Of a DNA stretch of 64,000 bases, positions 16,298 to 26,841 are shown piece after piece. The notes beneath the pieces were generated by a model that saw only the letters and a program-made list of their open reading frames with translations, ran no database searches and had not been told where the DNA came from. A program made the position numbers and the translations under genes. Location: contig JARICT010000100.1 of the NCBI GenBank assembly GCA_029257185.1, forward strand, positions 1-64,000, in the 5' to 3' direction. Each line of letters opens with the position of its first letter. The first letter of the stretch is position 1. This DNA is from Quadrisphaera sp. GTDB taxonomy: Bacteria > Actinomycetota > Actinomycetes > Actinomycetales > Quadrisphaeraceae.

Positions 16298-18030
16298 CCG
16301 ACCATCGAGGGATGAGCGCGCCCGACCCTTCTCCTCCCGCGCTCGATCGTGACCTGCTGGCCGACGCCCGGCCGTCTGCGCTCTCCCGGTTCCTCTGGCG
16401 CGCGCGGACCCACGCCGCCCGCGCGGCGCGCCGCCACCTCCCCACGCCCGTGCTGCACCGCGTGGAGCCCTTCGTGCGCGCGCAGGAGCGCCGCTGGTGG
16501 CGCGGCGGGCGCGACGGCGTCAGCTGGGCGGTGCGCGTGGCGGGAGCCGCCGCGGCCGCCTACCTCGTCGCGCGCCTGCTGCTGCCGGGGTCCACCCCGC
16601 TGGTCGCCGCCCTCACCGCCCTGCTCGTCGTGCAGCTGACACCGGTCTCGCTGCTGACCAACGGCGCGCTGCGCATCGTCGCGGTCGTCTCCGGGGTGGC
16701 CATCGCCGCGGTCTTCGCCGCCACCGTCTCGCTGACCTGGTGGTCCCTCGCGCTGGCCGTGGTCGCCGCAGCCCTCCTCGGTCAGGCCCTCCGCCTCGGT
16801 GACAACGTCATCGAGGTGCCGATCAGCACCCTGCTGGTCCTCACCGCCGGGCAGTTCGGCTACGGCAGCGCGGCCTCCCACCGCATCGTCGAGTCCCTCC
16901 TGGGCGCCGCCGTGGGGATCCTCATCACGATGGTCGTGCCGCCGCGCATCGTCAGCGACGACGCCGGCAAGGCCGTGGCCGAGGTGGCCGACGCGGTCTC
17001 CGACCTGCTCCTGCGCTCCTCGTGGGAGCTCACGGAGAGCGAGGACGTGCCGGCGAGCGCCCGCGGCTGGGTCGGCGAGGCCCGCGCCGTGTCCCGATGG
17101 GTGCCCGGCGCCGTGACGGCCGTCGACACCGCGATGGAGAGCCGCCGGCTCAACCTCCGCGCCCTCGCCCTCGCCGACACCGGCCCCGGCCTGCGCCAGG
17201 GCGTGGTGGCGATCGAAGCCAGCCTCGTCACCGTGCGCAGCACCTACCGGTCACTGCTGGACGTCGTCGACGGCACCACGTGGGACTCCGACGAGCTGAG
17301 CGAGGAGGTGAAGCTCTCCACAGCCCTGGTGCTCCACGAGGCGTCGGTGGCCGTCGGGGCGTTCGGTGACCTCGTCGCGGCGCAGGCGCGGCGACCCGAC
17401 GTCGGCAGGCCCGCCCGTCTGGGCCGGCCGGCCTCCCGTCAGCGCCGCCGCGCCGAGCGCCGGGCCGCTGCTGGCCCGACCGGAGCCGCTCCCGAGGCGC
17501 TGCGCGAGCGCGAGGCGATGCGGGTGGGCCTGTCCGGCCTGCGCGACGCGCGCGTGAGGCTCACCGAGCTGGTGCTCGTCGACCGCTCCGACTTCGCGGA
17601 GCTCAACGTCACGCTGCTCGCCTGCGTGCGGCGTCTCCTCGTCGAGCTCGACCTCGACCACCGCGACCGGGTGATGTCCACGCCCCCGGGGCGGGCGCTG
17701 CCGCGCCTCGTGGAGCGGCGCGCCGAGGGCCGGGGCGTCGCGCCGGTACCGGACCGGCGCGCCGAGGCCGGGGAGACGGCGCCGACGGCGGAGGCCGGTC
17801 CGCCGGAGGCGACCGGCGGACCGGGCGTCGACGCCGGCGGACCGGTGGTCCCCGACGCGAGAGACGGTGCAGCGGTCGGCGGTGCAGCGGTCGGCGGGAG
17901 GTCCACGGTCAGGGCCGCGATCCGCCGGAGGGCTCCAGCCCGCCGCCGGACCGGCTGGCGGCTCAGTCCTCCAGGGGCATCAGGACCCACAGGACCAGGT
18001 ACACCAGGACCTGCGTCCCGGGAAGGATGA
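16294..18030 (+). CDS. FUSC/ArAE-like membrane protein, copy 2
   Basis: The 578-residue paralogue of the preceding gene is joined to it by an ATGA overlap. The membrane half (residues about 75-220) repeats the same blocks: LLVVQLTPVSLLTNGALRIVAVVSGV and RLGDNVIEVPISTLLVL, closing with VVPPRIVSDDAG. A soluble helical region follows with NLRALALADTGPGLRQGV, also shared with copy 1. The last 110 residues are Pro/Ala/Arg-rich, unlike copy 1, and look disordered. The 3' end overlaps a small pspC gene on the other strand. A role in export is an inference from the family only. Confidence 0.8.
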   Translation: MTDHRGMSAPDPSPPALDRDLLADARPSALSRFLWRARTHAARAARRHLPTPVLHRVEPFVRAQERRWWRGGRDGVSWAVRVAGAAAAAYLVARLLLPGSTPLVAALTALLVVQLTPVSLLTNGALRIVAVVSGVAIAAVFAATVSLTWWSLALAVVAAALLGQALRLGDNVIEVPISTLLVLTAGQFGYGSAASHRIVESLLGAAVGILITMVVPPRIVSDDAGKAVAEVADAVSDLLLRSSWELTESEDVPASARGWVGEARAVSRWVPGAVTAVDTAMESRRLNLRALALADTGPGLRQGVVAIEASLVTVRSTYRSLLDVVDGTTWDSDELSEEVKLSTALVLHEASVAVGAFGDLVAAQARRPDVGRPARLGRPASRQRRRAERRAAAGPTGAAPEALREREAMRVGLSGLRDARVRLTELVLVDRSDFAELNVTLLACVRRLLVELDLDHRDRVMSTPPGRALPRLVERRAEGRGVAPVPDRRAEAGETAPTAEAGPPEATGGPGVDAGGPVVPDARDGAAVGGAAVGGRSTVRAAIRRRAPARRRTGWRLSPPGASGPTGPGTPGPASREG

Positions 18031-18139
18031 GCGAGGCGATGAACAATCCCCTCACCAGCGTCCTGCTGACGCCGAAGCGCTGGGCGATCCCGGCGCAGAC
18101 ACCGGCGATGATCCTGTGGGAGCGGGGGCGAGCGAGCAT
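17963..18139 (-). CDS. PspC domain small membrane protein
   Basis: This 58-residue protein begins MLARPRSHRIIAGVCAGIAQ and continues with a RFGVSRTLVRGLF segment, then a hydrophobic helix ending VYLVLWVLMPLED. That is the complete PspC domain: a short amphipathic start, the GVCaGiA motif, and one membrane helix with a YL.LW..mP close. PspC-type proteins sense or respond to envelope stress; short single-domain copies are common in actinomycetes. The gene is divergent from mrpA (98 bases) and convergent with the FUSC copy 2 gene, with which it overlaps by 68 bases at the 3' ends. Confidence 0.85.
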   Translation of the reverse strand: MLARPRSHRIIAGVCAGIAQRFGVSRTLVRGLFIASLILPGTQVLVYLVLWVLMPLED

Positions 18140-18223
18140 CTGACCACCCTGGCAGCACCCGGGGGCCGTGTCACCCCGGCGCCCCCGGTGCGACCACGGC
18201 GCGCCGCACCTCGACGACCCGCC

Positions 18224-18229
18224 TAGGGT
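18224..18229 (+). promoter_or_regulatory. Putative -10 of the mrp operon (leaderless)
   Basis: TAGGGT ends eight bases before the ATG of mrpA. No ribosome site precedes that ATG, which fits a transcript starting at or very near the start codon. No clear -35 element. Confidence 0.4.
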
Positions 18230-18237
18230 TCGCCTCG

Positions 18238-21200
18238 ATGATGGCTTTGCTCGCGGTGCACCTCGTGGCGGCCGGCCTCGCGGTCCCCGCGGTCCGGCGC
18301 TGGGGCGCGCGCGGGGTCCTCGCCACCGCGCTGGCCCCGCTCGCCGTCGTGGTGTGGCTGGTGACCGTGGTGGCGCGCGACGGCGTCGGCGCCACGCGCG
18401 AGCAGGAGCTGGCGTGGGTGCCCGAGCTCGGGCTCACCCTCGCCCTGCGCCTCGACACGCTCTCGGTCGTGCTCACGGCCGTCGTCGCCGGCATCGGCGC
18501 CCTGGTGCTGGTGTACTCCTCGGGCTACCTCACCGTCGAGGCGCCGCCCGGCACCGACGAGGCCGCGGTGCAGACCCGCACCCGCACCCGCACCACGTGG
18601 ATGCTCGTCGCGTTCGCCGCGGTGATGCTGGTGCTCGTCCTCGCCGACGACCTCCTGCTGCTGTACGTCGCGTGGGAGCTGACGACCGTGCTCTCGTGGC
18701 TGCTGGTGGGAGGGGAGGGCCGCAGCCGTGAGGAGCGGCGGCCCGCCCTCCAGGCCCTGCTGGTCACCACCTTCGGCGGCCTGGCCATGCTCGTGGGGTT
18801 CGTCGTGCTGTGGCACCTGAGCGGCACGACCCGGCTGTCCGCGATCCTCGCCGACCCTCCCCCCGCGAGCGGCCTGCTCACCGCCGCCGCCGTCCTGGTG
18901 CTGGTCGGGGCGGTCACCAAGTCCGCCCTCGTCCCGGTGACCGCCTGGCTTCCCGGCGCCATGGTCGCGCCCACGCCCGTCAGCGCATACCTCCACGCCG
19001 CCGCGATGGTCAAGGCCGGCGTCTACCTCGTCGCCCGCTTCAGCCCGCTGTTCGCCGACGTCCCCGCGTGGCGGGTGCTGGCGGTCACGCTCGGGTGCCT
19101 CACCATGCTCGTCGGCGGGTGGCGGGCGCTGCGCCAGACCGACCTCAAGCTCGTCCTCGCGCAGGGGACGGTGAGCCAGCTCGGCTTCATGATCGCCCTC
19201 TTCGGGGCGGGCGGGCGCACCGCGGCGATCGCCGGCACGGGCATGCTCCTCGCGCACGCCCTGTTCAAGTCCACGCTCTTCCTCGTCGTGGGCGCGATCG
19301 ACCACAGCGCGGGGACCCGGGACCTGCGCCGGCTCTCCGGGCTCGCCCGCCGCACCCCGTGGCTGCTCGCAGCCGCGGTGGCAGCAGCGGCCTCGATGGC
19401 CGGGGTCCCGCCGCTGCTCGGCTTCGTCACCAAGGAGTCGGCGTTCGAGGCCTTCACCCTCGGCCTGGCCGAGGGCTCACCGCCCGGGACGGGCGTGGAC
19501 GTCCTCGTGGCCGTGGTCCTCGTGGTCGGCTCCGCCCTGACCGTGGCCTACAGCGCACGCTTCGTCTGGGGGGCCTTCGCCACCCGCCCGCTCGAGTCGC
19601 CCACCCCCTGGGAGCGCCCGAGCCCGGCGCTCGTGGTGCCCCCGGTGATCACCGGGGCGATCTGCCTGGTCGCGGGGCTCGCGCCGTCGGCGGTGGACGC
19701 CGCCGCCACCGGCGTCGCCGCCACCGCGGCCGACCGGGCGGGCCTCGGCGAGGGCGTCCCGGCCGCCGAGGGCTACCACCTCGCGCTGTGGCACGGGTTC
19801 GGCCTCCCGCTGCTGGCCTCCGCGCTGGCGCTGGCCGGCGGCGCGGCGCTGTTCCTGGCGCGCGACCCGGTCGCCAGGGCGGGGACGGCCCTGGCCGCGC
19901 AGCGGCTGCTCGCCGCGGTCGCGCCGGGCGCCGTCTACCAGCGGGGTCTGAGGCGGCTGCTGAGCACGGCGGCGTCGATCACCAAGGCCACCCAGCGCGG
20001 CTCGCTGCCGCAGTACCTCGCGGGCATCTTCACCGTGCTGGTCCTCGGTCCGGGTGGGGTGCTCCTGGCCGGCCTCGACCAGTCGTGGCCGAGCCGCTGG
20101 CGGCTGTGGGACGACCCGCTGCAGGCGGTGGCCGGCGCGGCCGTGATCGCCGCCTCCGTGGGTGCCGCGCTCACGGGGCACCGGCGGGCCGCGGTGCTCA
20201 TGGTCGGCGCCAGCGGCTACGGGCTCGCCGCGCTGTTCGCGCTCGGCGGCGCGCCGGACCTCGCGCTGACGCAGGTGCTCGTGGAGACCCTCACGCTCGT
20301 CGCCTTCGTGCTCGTGCTGCGCCGCCTCCCCGTCCGCTTCGACGCCGTGCCCGCCGGGTCAGCGCCACGGATGCGGCGCGCCGTCCGCCTCGCCGTCGCC
20401 GCGGCGGCCGGAGCCGTCCTCGCCCTCGCGTCGGTCGTCGCGATCGCGGCGCGCACCGCCACGCCCGTCTCGGAGCGCTTCGCGCGGCTGGCGGTCGAGC
20501 TCGGTGGCGGGGAGAACGTCGTCAACGTCACGCTCGTCGACATCCGGGCGTGGGACACCCTCGGTGAGATCACCGTGATCGTCGTCGCCGCGACCGGGGT
20601 GGCGAGCCTGGTCTTCCTCCGCTCGCGGAGCGGCGCCGCGCCGCGGGTCCAGGACATCGGCCCGGGCGAGGGCGCGGGGGTGGGGGACTCGGTGCTCGCC
20701 CTCGACGGCAAGCGGGACCTCGTCGCCGGCCCCCGGTCGGTCAGCCACGGGAACTGGCTCCCTGCGGTCAACACCCTGCCGACCGAGCGGCGGTCCGTGG
20801 TGCTCGAGCTGGTGGCGCGCGTGATCTTCCCGGTCGTCCTGGTCCTGTCGGTCTACCTGCTCTTCTCCGGTCACGACCACGTCGGTGGTGGCTTCTCCGG
20901 CGGCCTCGTCGCGGGGCTCGCCCTGGTGCTGCGCTACGTGGCGGGGGGGCGCTTCGAGCTCGGCGAGGCGCTGCGGGTCCCTCCCGGGGTGCTGCTCGGG
21001 ACCGGCCTCACGTTCGCCGTCCTGGCCGCGGTGGTGCCGATGCTGACGGGCTTGACCGTTCTCGAGAGCGTGATCCTGCGCGCCGACGTCCCCCTGCTCG
21101 GCGACCTCAAGGCGGTGACCTCCACCGGGTTCGACGTCGGGGTCTACCTCATCGTCATCGGGCTCGTGCTCGACGTCCTGCGCAGCCTGGGAGCAGAGGT

Positions 21201-21252
21201 CGACCGCGTCGGCGCCCGCGACCAGGCCGAGGCCGAGCAGGTGCGGGCATGA
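18238..21252 (+). CDS. mrpA: Mrp Na+/H+ antiporter subunit A (with MnhB domain)
   Basis: The 1004-residue membrane protein is the largest Mrp subunit, related to complex I NuoL. Proton-channel motifs include YVAWELTTVLSWLLVG near residue 142, the lysine-bearing GAVTKSALVPVTAWLP at about 223 and SAYLHAAAMVKAGVYL. The C-terminal quarter adds an MnhB-type domain (VIFPVVLVLSVYLLFSGHDHVGGGFSGGL), and no separate mrpB gene follows. So A and B are fused, as in other seven-subunit systems' long MrpA proteins. The complex exchanges cytoplasmic Na+ (or other cations) for protons and supports pH and salt tolerance. Subunit C overlaps by four bases. Confidence 0.97.
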   Translation: MMALLAVHLVAAGLAVPAVRRWGARGVLATALAPLAVVVWLVTVVARDGVGATREQELAWVPELGLTLALRLDTLSVVLTAVVAGIGALVLVYSSGYLTVEAPPGTDEAAVQTRTRTRTTWMLVAFAAVMLVLVLADDLLLLYVAWELTTVLSWLLVGGEGRSREERRPALQALLVTTFGGLAMLVGFVVLWHLSGTTRLSAILADPPPASGLLTAAAVLVLVGAVTKSALVPVTAWLPGAMVAPTPVSAYLHAAAMVKAGVYLVARFSPLFADVPAWRVLAVTLGCLTMLVGGWRALRQTDLKLVLAQGTVSQLGFMIALFGAGGRTAAIAGTGMLLAHALFKSTLFLVVGAIDHSAGTRDLRRLSGLARRTPWLLAAAVAAAASMAGVPPLLGFVTKESAFEAFTLGLAEGSPPGTGVDVLVAVVLVVGSALTVAYSARFVWGAFATRPLESPTPWERPSPALVVPPVITGAICLVAGLAPSAVDAAATGVAATAADRAGLGEGVPAAEGYHLALWHGFGLPLLASALALAGGAALFLARDPVARAGTALAAQRLLAAVAPGAVYQRGLRRLLSTAASITKATQRGSLPQYLAGIFTVLVLGPGGVLLAGLDQSWPSRWRLWDDPLQAVAGAAVIAASVGAALTGHRRAAVLMVGASGYGLAALFALGGAPDLALTQVLVETLTLVAFVLVLRRLPVRFDAVPAGSAPRMRRAVRLAVAAAAGAVLALASVVAIAARTATPVSERFARLAVELGGGENVVNVTLVDIRAWDTLGEITVIVVAATGVASLVFLRSRSGAAPRVQDIGPGEGAGVGDSVLALDGKRDLVAGPRSVSHGNWLPAVNTLPTERRSVVLELVARVIFPVVLVLSVYLLFSGHDHVGGGFSGGLVAGLALVLRYVAGGRFELGEALRVPPGVLLGTGLTFAVLAAVVPMLTGLTVLESVILRADVPLLGDLKAVTSTGFDVGVYLIVIGLVLDVLRSLGAEVDRVGARDQAEAEQVRA

Positions 21253-21604
21253 CCCCCACCGTCGTCCTGCCGCTCGTGATCGGCGTGGTCGTGGCGGCCG
21301 GCGTCTACCTCATGACCTCGCGCCACCTCAGCCGCGTGGTGGTCGGGGTGGTGCTCGTCGGCAACGGCGTCAACCTGCTGATCCTCTCCGCCGCCGGGCC
21401 CGCCGGGCGCGCCCCCATCGAGGGCTCCGGCGCCGGCGAGATGAGCGACCCTCTCCCCCAGGCCATGGTCCTCACCGCCATCGTCATCACGCTCGCGATC
21501 ACGACGTTCCTGCTGGCCGTCGTGTACCGCCGCAGCCGGCTCTCGGGGGACGACGTCATCGAGGACGACGACGACGACCTCCGCGTCCGCGGGGACGCCG
21601 GCCT

Positions 21605-21608
<4 letters not shown>
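21249..21608 (+). CDS. mrpC: Mrp antiporter subunit C
   Basis: The 119-residue protein resembles complex I NuoK, with three membrane helices and the NGVNLLILSAAG segment. Pro and acidic residues in the middle loop read PIEGSGAGEMSDPLPQAMVLTAIVI, which matches MnhC. The C-terminal acidic tail (EDDDDDLRVRGD) faces the cytoplasm. The start overlaps the mrpA stop (ATGA), and its own stop overlaps the GTG of mrpD. Confidence 0.95.
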
Positions 21609-23232
<1,624 letters not shown>

Positions 23233-23236
<4 letters not shown>

Positions 23237-23796
23237 GCCATGAGCTGACGCGCGGGAAGCCCGCCACCGTCTCGTGGATCCCGCGACGGCACGAGCTGCC
23301 GATGCTCACCCTGATGGTCGTGGTCTACCTCGGGCTGCTCGGCTCGCTGTCGCTGGAGGCGATCGTCAGCGCCGTGGTGGTGGCGCTGGTGCTGCGGGTG
23401 GTCCTCCCGCTGCCCATGCTGCCGCGCGACGGCGAGCCGCACCCGGTGGGGCTGCTGCGCCTCGGCGCCCGGGTGGTCTACGAGCTGGTCGTCTCCAGCG
23501 CCCAGGTCGCCTGGCTCGCGCTGCGCCCCGGGCCCCCGCCGGCCACGAGCGTCGTGGCGATCCGGCTGCGGACCGACTCGGACCTGCTGGCGGTCGTGAC
23601 GTCGATGATCATCACGCTGCTGCCGGGCAGCCTGCTCGTGGACCTCGACGTGCCGACCGCGACCCTGTACGTCCACGCCCTCGGCGCCAGCCACCCCGAG
23701 GCCTCGGCCCGCAAGCAGGCTGCCGCGATCGAGCACCTGGTCGCCGAGGCGTTCGGCTCGCCGGCCGACCGGCAGCTCTGCAGGCAGACCGCATGA
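23233..23796 (+). CDS. mrpE: Mrp antiporter subunit E
   Basis: This 187-residue protein has two N-terminal membrane helices (PMLTLMVVVYLGLLGSL and the next segment). A soluble domain follows with TSMIITLLPGSLLVDLDVPTATLYVHAL, the MnhE signature. MrpE has no counterpart in complex I and is thought to be needed for assembly of the Mrp complex. GTG start, four-base overlap with mrpD. The C-terminal CRQTA ends within the mrpF start. Confidence 0.93.
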
Positions 23797-24071
23797 CCGT
23801 CCTGGGGGTGGCGGGCGTGGTCTCGCTGGCGATCATCGGCGTGGGGGCGGTGCTGACGCTGGTCCGCCTGGTCCGGGGACCGGGCAGCCCGGACCGCGCG
23901 GTCGCCTCCGACGTCCTGGTCAGCCTGCTCATGGCCGGGCTGCTGGTGCACATGACCGTCAACGGCAGCGACACCTTCGTGCCGGTGCTGCTCGTCCTGG
24001 CGCTGCTCGGCTTCGTCAGCTCGTCCACCATCGCCCGCTTCCTGAGCCCCAGCGACCGGGAGGGCGAGTGA
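23793..24071 (+). CDS. mrpF: Mrp antiporter subunit F
   Basis: The 92-residue protein has three membrane helices with the family pattern VRGPGSPDRAVASDVL followed by a hydrophobic helix and ARFLSPSDREGE at the end. The conserved Asp in SPDRAVA lies in the membrane part of MrpF. ATG start overlapping the mrpE stop by four bases. Confidence 0.93.
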   Translation: MTVLGVAGVVSLAIIGVGAVLTLVRLVRGPGSPDRAVASDVLVSLLMAGLLVHMTVNGSDTFVPVLLVLALLGFVSSSTIARFLSPSDREGE

Positions 24072-24517
24072 GCACGCTCGAGACGGTCCTGGACGTCGTC
24101 TCCGCGCTGTGCCTGGTGCTCGGGGCCGTGCTCTCGCTCTCGGCCGGGGTGGGGCTCGTGCGCTTCCCCGACCTCATCTCGCGCATGCACGCCGGCGCCA
24201 AGCCGCAGGTGCTCGGGCTGCTCCTGATGCTGCTCGGCGCGCTGCTGCAGGTGGGGTGGTCGGCGGTCCCCGAGATGCTGCTCGTCGCGGCCTTCCAGGT
24301 GGTGACCGTCCCGGTGGCCACCCACCTGCTGGCCCGGGCGTCCTTCCGCTCGGGGGCCGCGGACCGTTCGCGGCTGGAGGTCGACGACCTCAGCAGCCAG
24401 CTCAGACCGCTGGCCCGGCCGTCCGGGACCGCCGGGCCCCAGGGCTCTCCCGTCGAGGGGAGCGCCCCCGACCGGGCCGGAGACGACGGCTCCGGCCCGG
24501 TCGACCGCGGTCCCTGA
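24068..24517 (+). CDS. mrpG: Mrp antiporter subunit G
   Basis: The 149-residue last gene of the operon begins with GTG overlapping the mrpF stop. Three membrane helices carry the MnhG motif GLVRFPDLISRMHAGAKPQVLGLLLMLLGALLQ. The last 50 residues are Ser/Gly/Pro/Asp-rich and probably disordered, which makes it longer than most MrpG proteins. It ends 15 bases before the stop of the convergent dehydrogenase gene; no clear terminator hairpin lies between them. Confidence 0.92.
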   Translation: MSTLETVLDVVSALCLVLGAVLSLSAGVGLVRFPDLISRMHAGAKPQVLGLLLMLLGALLQVGWSAVPEMLLVAAFQVVTVPVATHLLARASFRSGAADRSRLEVDDLSSQLRPLARPSGTAGPQGSPVEGSAPDRAGDDGSGPVDRGP

Positions 24518-24532
24518 GGAGGCCGGGCGGGG

Positions 24533-25663
24533 TCAGGGGTGCAGCACGACCTTGGTCCAGCCCTCGTCCCTGGCGTCGAAGTGCTGGTACGCCTCGACGG
24601 CCTGGTCGAGACCCAGCTCGTGGCTGACGATGAACCCCGGGTTGGCCCGGCCCGCGATGATGAGGTCGCGCAGCCGCCGGTTGTAGATCTTCACGTCGGC
24701 CTGCCCGGTGCCCAGGCTCAGGCCCTTGAACCAGAGCTTCCCGAACGGGAAGCGCAGCCGGCCCTGCTGCATCAGCTCGTCGGGGCCGTGGGGGTCGGCG
24801 GGGAGGAAGATGCCCACCCCGCCGATGCCCCCGGTGGCCCGCACGACGTCGACGAGGGTGTCGTAGGTCCCGGCCGGGTGCTCGACGCCCTCGTGGTCGT
24901 GCGCCTGCCAGCCGACGGCCTCGACGCCGCGGTCGACGCCGACGCCCTTCGTGGCCTCCATGATCTGCTCGGCGGGGTCGCCCTCGCTGAAGTCGATCGG
25001 GGTCGCCCCCACCTTCTCGGCGAGCGCGAGACGGTCGGCGTGCTGGTCGACGACGAAGATCCGGTCGGCGCCCTGGATGCTGGCCGACAGCGCGGCCATG
25101 AGCCCCACGGGGCCGGCGCCCATGACGGCGATCGACTCCCCGGGCTCGAGACCGGCGAGGCGGGTGCCGTGCCAGCCGGTGGGGAAGATGTCCGAGAGCA
25201 TGGTGAAGTCGAGCTCGTGCTCGGTGCCGCCGGGCAGCCGGAGCGCGTTGAAGTCCGCGAACGGCACGCGCAGGTACTCGGCCTGCCCGCCCTGGTACGG
25301 CCCCATGTCGGCGAACCCGAAGGCGCCGCCGGGGGTGTCCGAGCCGATCTCCAGGCAGAACCCCGTCTTCTGCGCCTGGCAGTTGCGGCAGTGGCCGCAG
25401 CCGATGTTGAACGGCAGCGAGACGCGGTCCCCGACCTTCAGCCGGGTGATGCCGGAGCCGACCTCGGCGACCGTTCCCATGTTCTCGTGGCCGAGGATCC
25501 GGCCCGTCTCGAGGTCGGTCCGGCCCTCGTACATGTGCAGGTCCGACCCGCAGACGTTGGCGGACGTGATCTTGACGACGGCGTCGGTGGGAGCCTCGAC
25601 CTTCGCGTCGGGCACCTCCTCGACGCGGACCTCGTGGGGGCCCTGGTACGTGACTGCACGCAT
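24533..25663 (-). CDS. Zinc-dependent alcohol dehydrogenase, glutathione-independent formaldehyde dehydrogenase type
   Basis: The 376-residue medium-chain dehydrogenase has the catalytic zinc ligands Cys in NVCGSDLHMYEG (about 39) and His-Glu in GHENMG. A structural zinc site is formed by the four cysteines in IGCGHCRNC with the following CLEI. The dinucleotide-binding turn is VMGAGPVGLMAALSA. The long insertion and the GGYxxxQGGQAEYLRVPFADFNAL-like region match bacterial formaldehyde dehydrogenases that work without glutathione (FdhA type). The real substrate may be another aldehyde or alcohol. ATG chosen with AGGAGG nine bases upstream. A TAGGAC box at 25723-25728 may be its -10. It is a single gene, convergent with mrpG. 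Confidence 0.85.
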   Translation of the reverse strand: MRAVTYQGPHEVRVEEVPDAKVEAPTDAVVKITSANVCGSDLHMYEGRTDLETGRILGHENMGTVAEVGSGITRLKVGDRVSLPFNIGCGHCRNCQAQKTGFCLEIGSDTPGGAFGFADMGPYQGGQAEYLRVPFADFNALRLPGGTEHELDFTMLSDIFPTGWHGTRLAGLEPGESIAVMGAGPVGLMAALSASIQGADRIFVVDQHADRLALAEKVGATPIDFSEGDPAEQIMEATKGVGVDRGVEAVGWQAHDHEGVEHPAGTYDTLVDVVRATGGIGGVGIFLPADPHGPDELMQQGRLRFPFGKLWFKGLSLGTGQADVKIYNRRLRDLIIAGRANPGFIVSHELGLDQAVEAYQHFDARDEGWTKVVLHP

Positions 25664-25722
25664 GAACGTTCCTCCTGCGGTACGGCGGGCCGCGGCGGGG
25701 GTCTGCACCGCTGGCCCCCTCA

Positions 25723-25728
25723 GTCCTA
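25723..25728 (-). promoter_or_regulatory. Putative -10 of the dehydrogenase gene
   Basis: Minus-strand TAGGAC in the 108-base gap, about 55 bases before the start codon. No -35 was identified. Confidence 0.3.
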
Positions 25729-25771
25729 CCCCTTCGTGCGGTGACCAGCCACCGGGGAGAGAGCCAGGAGG

Positions 25772-26341
25772 TCAGCGCTCCGTGAGCATGATGCGCGCAT
25801 CGTCCGCCATGCGCGCCACGCGCTCGTAGCCGTCGCCGGCGTAGAGCGGCACCGGGACGAGGCCGGAGACCGGTTGGACGTCGTCCTGGCCCACACGCCC
25901 GCCGAGCAGGACGACGCACACCGAGGTGTCGCGCTGTCTCGAGACCCACAGCAGGCCGTCGGGTGCCATCGGTGAGCCGTGGAGCGCACGAGCCCATGAG
26001 GCGGCGGTCGCCACCTCGTCCTGCAGCCGCCGACGAGCGACGCTCTTCTCACCCCGGACGGGGACGTCGTGGAAGACTCTCTCCGAGACCGCGCCCTCGA
26101 GGTCCTCCGCGGCGCAGAGCACCGCGACGTGCTGGTCAGCGCCGTCCGGCACGAAGGGGCTGACGCGGCCAGGAGTCAGAGGTGCACCCTGGCTCACGTC
26201 GGTGAAGGCATGCCCGTCCCTGTGGGCCGAGTGGACCCTGACCAGCCGGGTGCCAGCGTCGTAGGTGCGGATCGGCGGATCCGTGTCCTCCGATCCCGGG
26301 GGCGGAGGACACGTCGCCGGTGGCTGTGGTGGCGCGCTCAC
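25772..26341 (-). CDS. RES-domain toxin
   Basis: The 189-residue protein begins with a Pro-rich leader and then has the RES features: LVRVHSAHRDGHAFTD at about residues 33-48, the GRVSPF segment near 58, and VAVLCAAEDLEGAVSERVFHDVPV near 72-95. RES toxins are ADP-ribosyltransferase-like enzymes that deplete NAD+ in cells. The GTG overlaps the antitoxin stop by four bases, so the toxin is made after the antitoxin in the same operon, the usual order for RES-Xre modules. The expected Arg, Tyr and Ser/Glu residues of the active site were not placed exactly here. Confidence 0.75.
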   Translation of the reverse strand: MSAPPQPPATCPPPPGSEDTDPPIRTYDAGTRLVRVHSAHRDGHAFTDVSQGAPLTPGRVSPFVPDGADQHVAVLCAAEDLEGAVSERVFHDVPVRGEKSVARRRLQDEVATAASWARALHGSPMAPDGLLWVSRQRDTSVCVVLLGGRVGQDDVQPVSGLVPVPLYAGDGYERVARMADDARIMLTER

Positions 26342-26841
26342 CCCGGGGTGTCGGCGACCGCCGAGCGGACGGCGTCCAGCACGTCGTCCGGCGACTCACC
26401 GAGCAGGTCGACAGGGCGTGCGCCGTCCAGCCAGGCATTGCTCGACGTGAACCACAGCGCCAGGTCCCAGCCCTGGAGTCGATCACCCGCAGCATCGATG
26501 ACCCGCAGCATCGATGACCTGCGCGATGACGGGCCGTGTCCGGCCCGCGCGGCGAGCTGGGTCGACGTCAGGACGCCGTACCTCTCGGCGAGCTCGAGGC
26601 GAGCCTCGGCGTTCCGGTGGGCCTGCAGCACGCTGCCCCGCGGCATGACGCTGCTCAGCGGCGGCATCAGCTGCTCCACCAGAGCAGCCACCCTGCCCCG
26701 CCCCGCAGCCGTCAGCTCGGTCCCGAGGACCACCGGCTCCCCGGCTGCGCACGAGGTCGACCCCTGCGCCGCCACGTCGCGCTCGTCAGAGGTCGTCCCC
26801 GCATCGAGCCGCAGCAGGGTCGCCGCCGTCTCGCGACCCAT
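26338..26841 (-). CDS. Xre/MbcA/ParS-type antitoxin for RES toxin
   Basis: The 167-residue partner has a C-terminal toxin-binding domain typical of ParS-like antitoxins: WFTSSNAWLDGARPVDLLGESPDDVLDAVRSAV. The upstream part contains a possible helix-turn-helix (LELAERYGVLTSTQLAARAG, about residues 85-104). The start chosen is ATG 26841 (MGRETAATLL) with GGAGGG about eight bases upstream; ATG 26856 is an in-frame alternative. A 16-bp direct repeat ending GCATCGAT lies within the gene near 26485-26515. It probably represses its own promoter together with the toxin. Confidence 0.72.
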   Translation of the reverse strand: MGRETAATLLRLDAGTTSDERDVAAQGSTSCAAGEPVVLGTELTAAGRGRVAALVEQLMPPLSSVMPRGSVLQAHRNAEARLELAERYGVLTSTQLAARAGHGPSSRRSSMLRVIDAAGDRLQGWDLALWFTSSNAWLDGARPVDLLGESPDDVLDAVRSAVADTPG

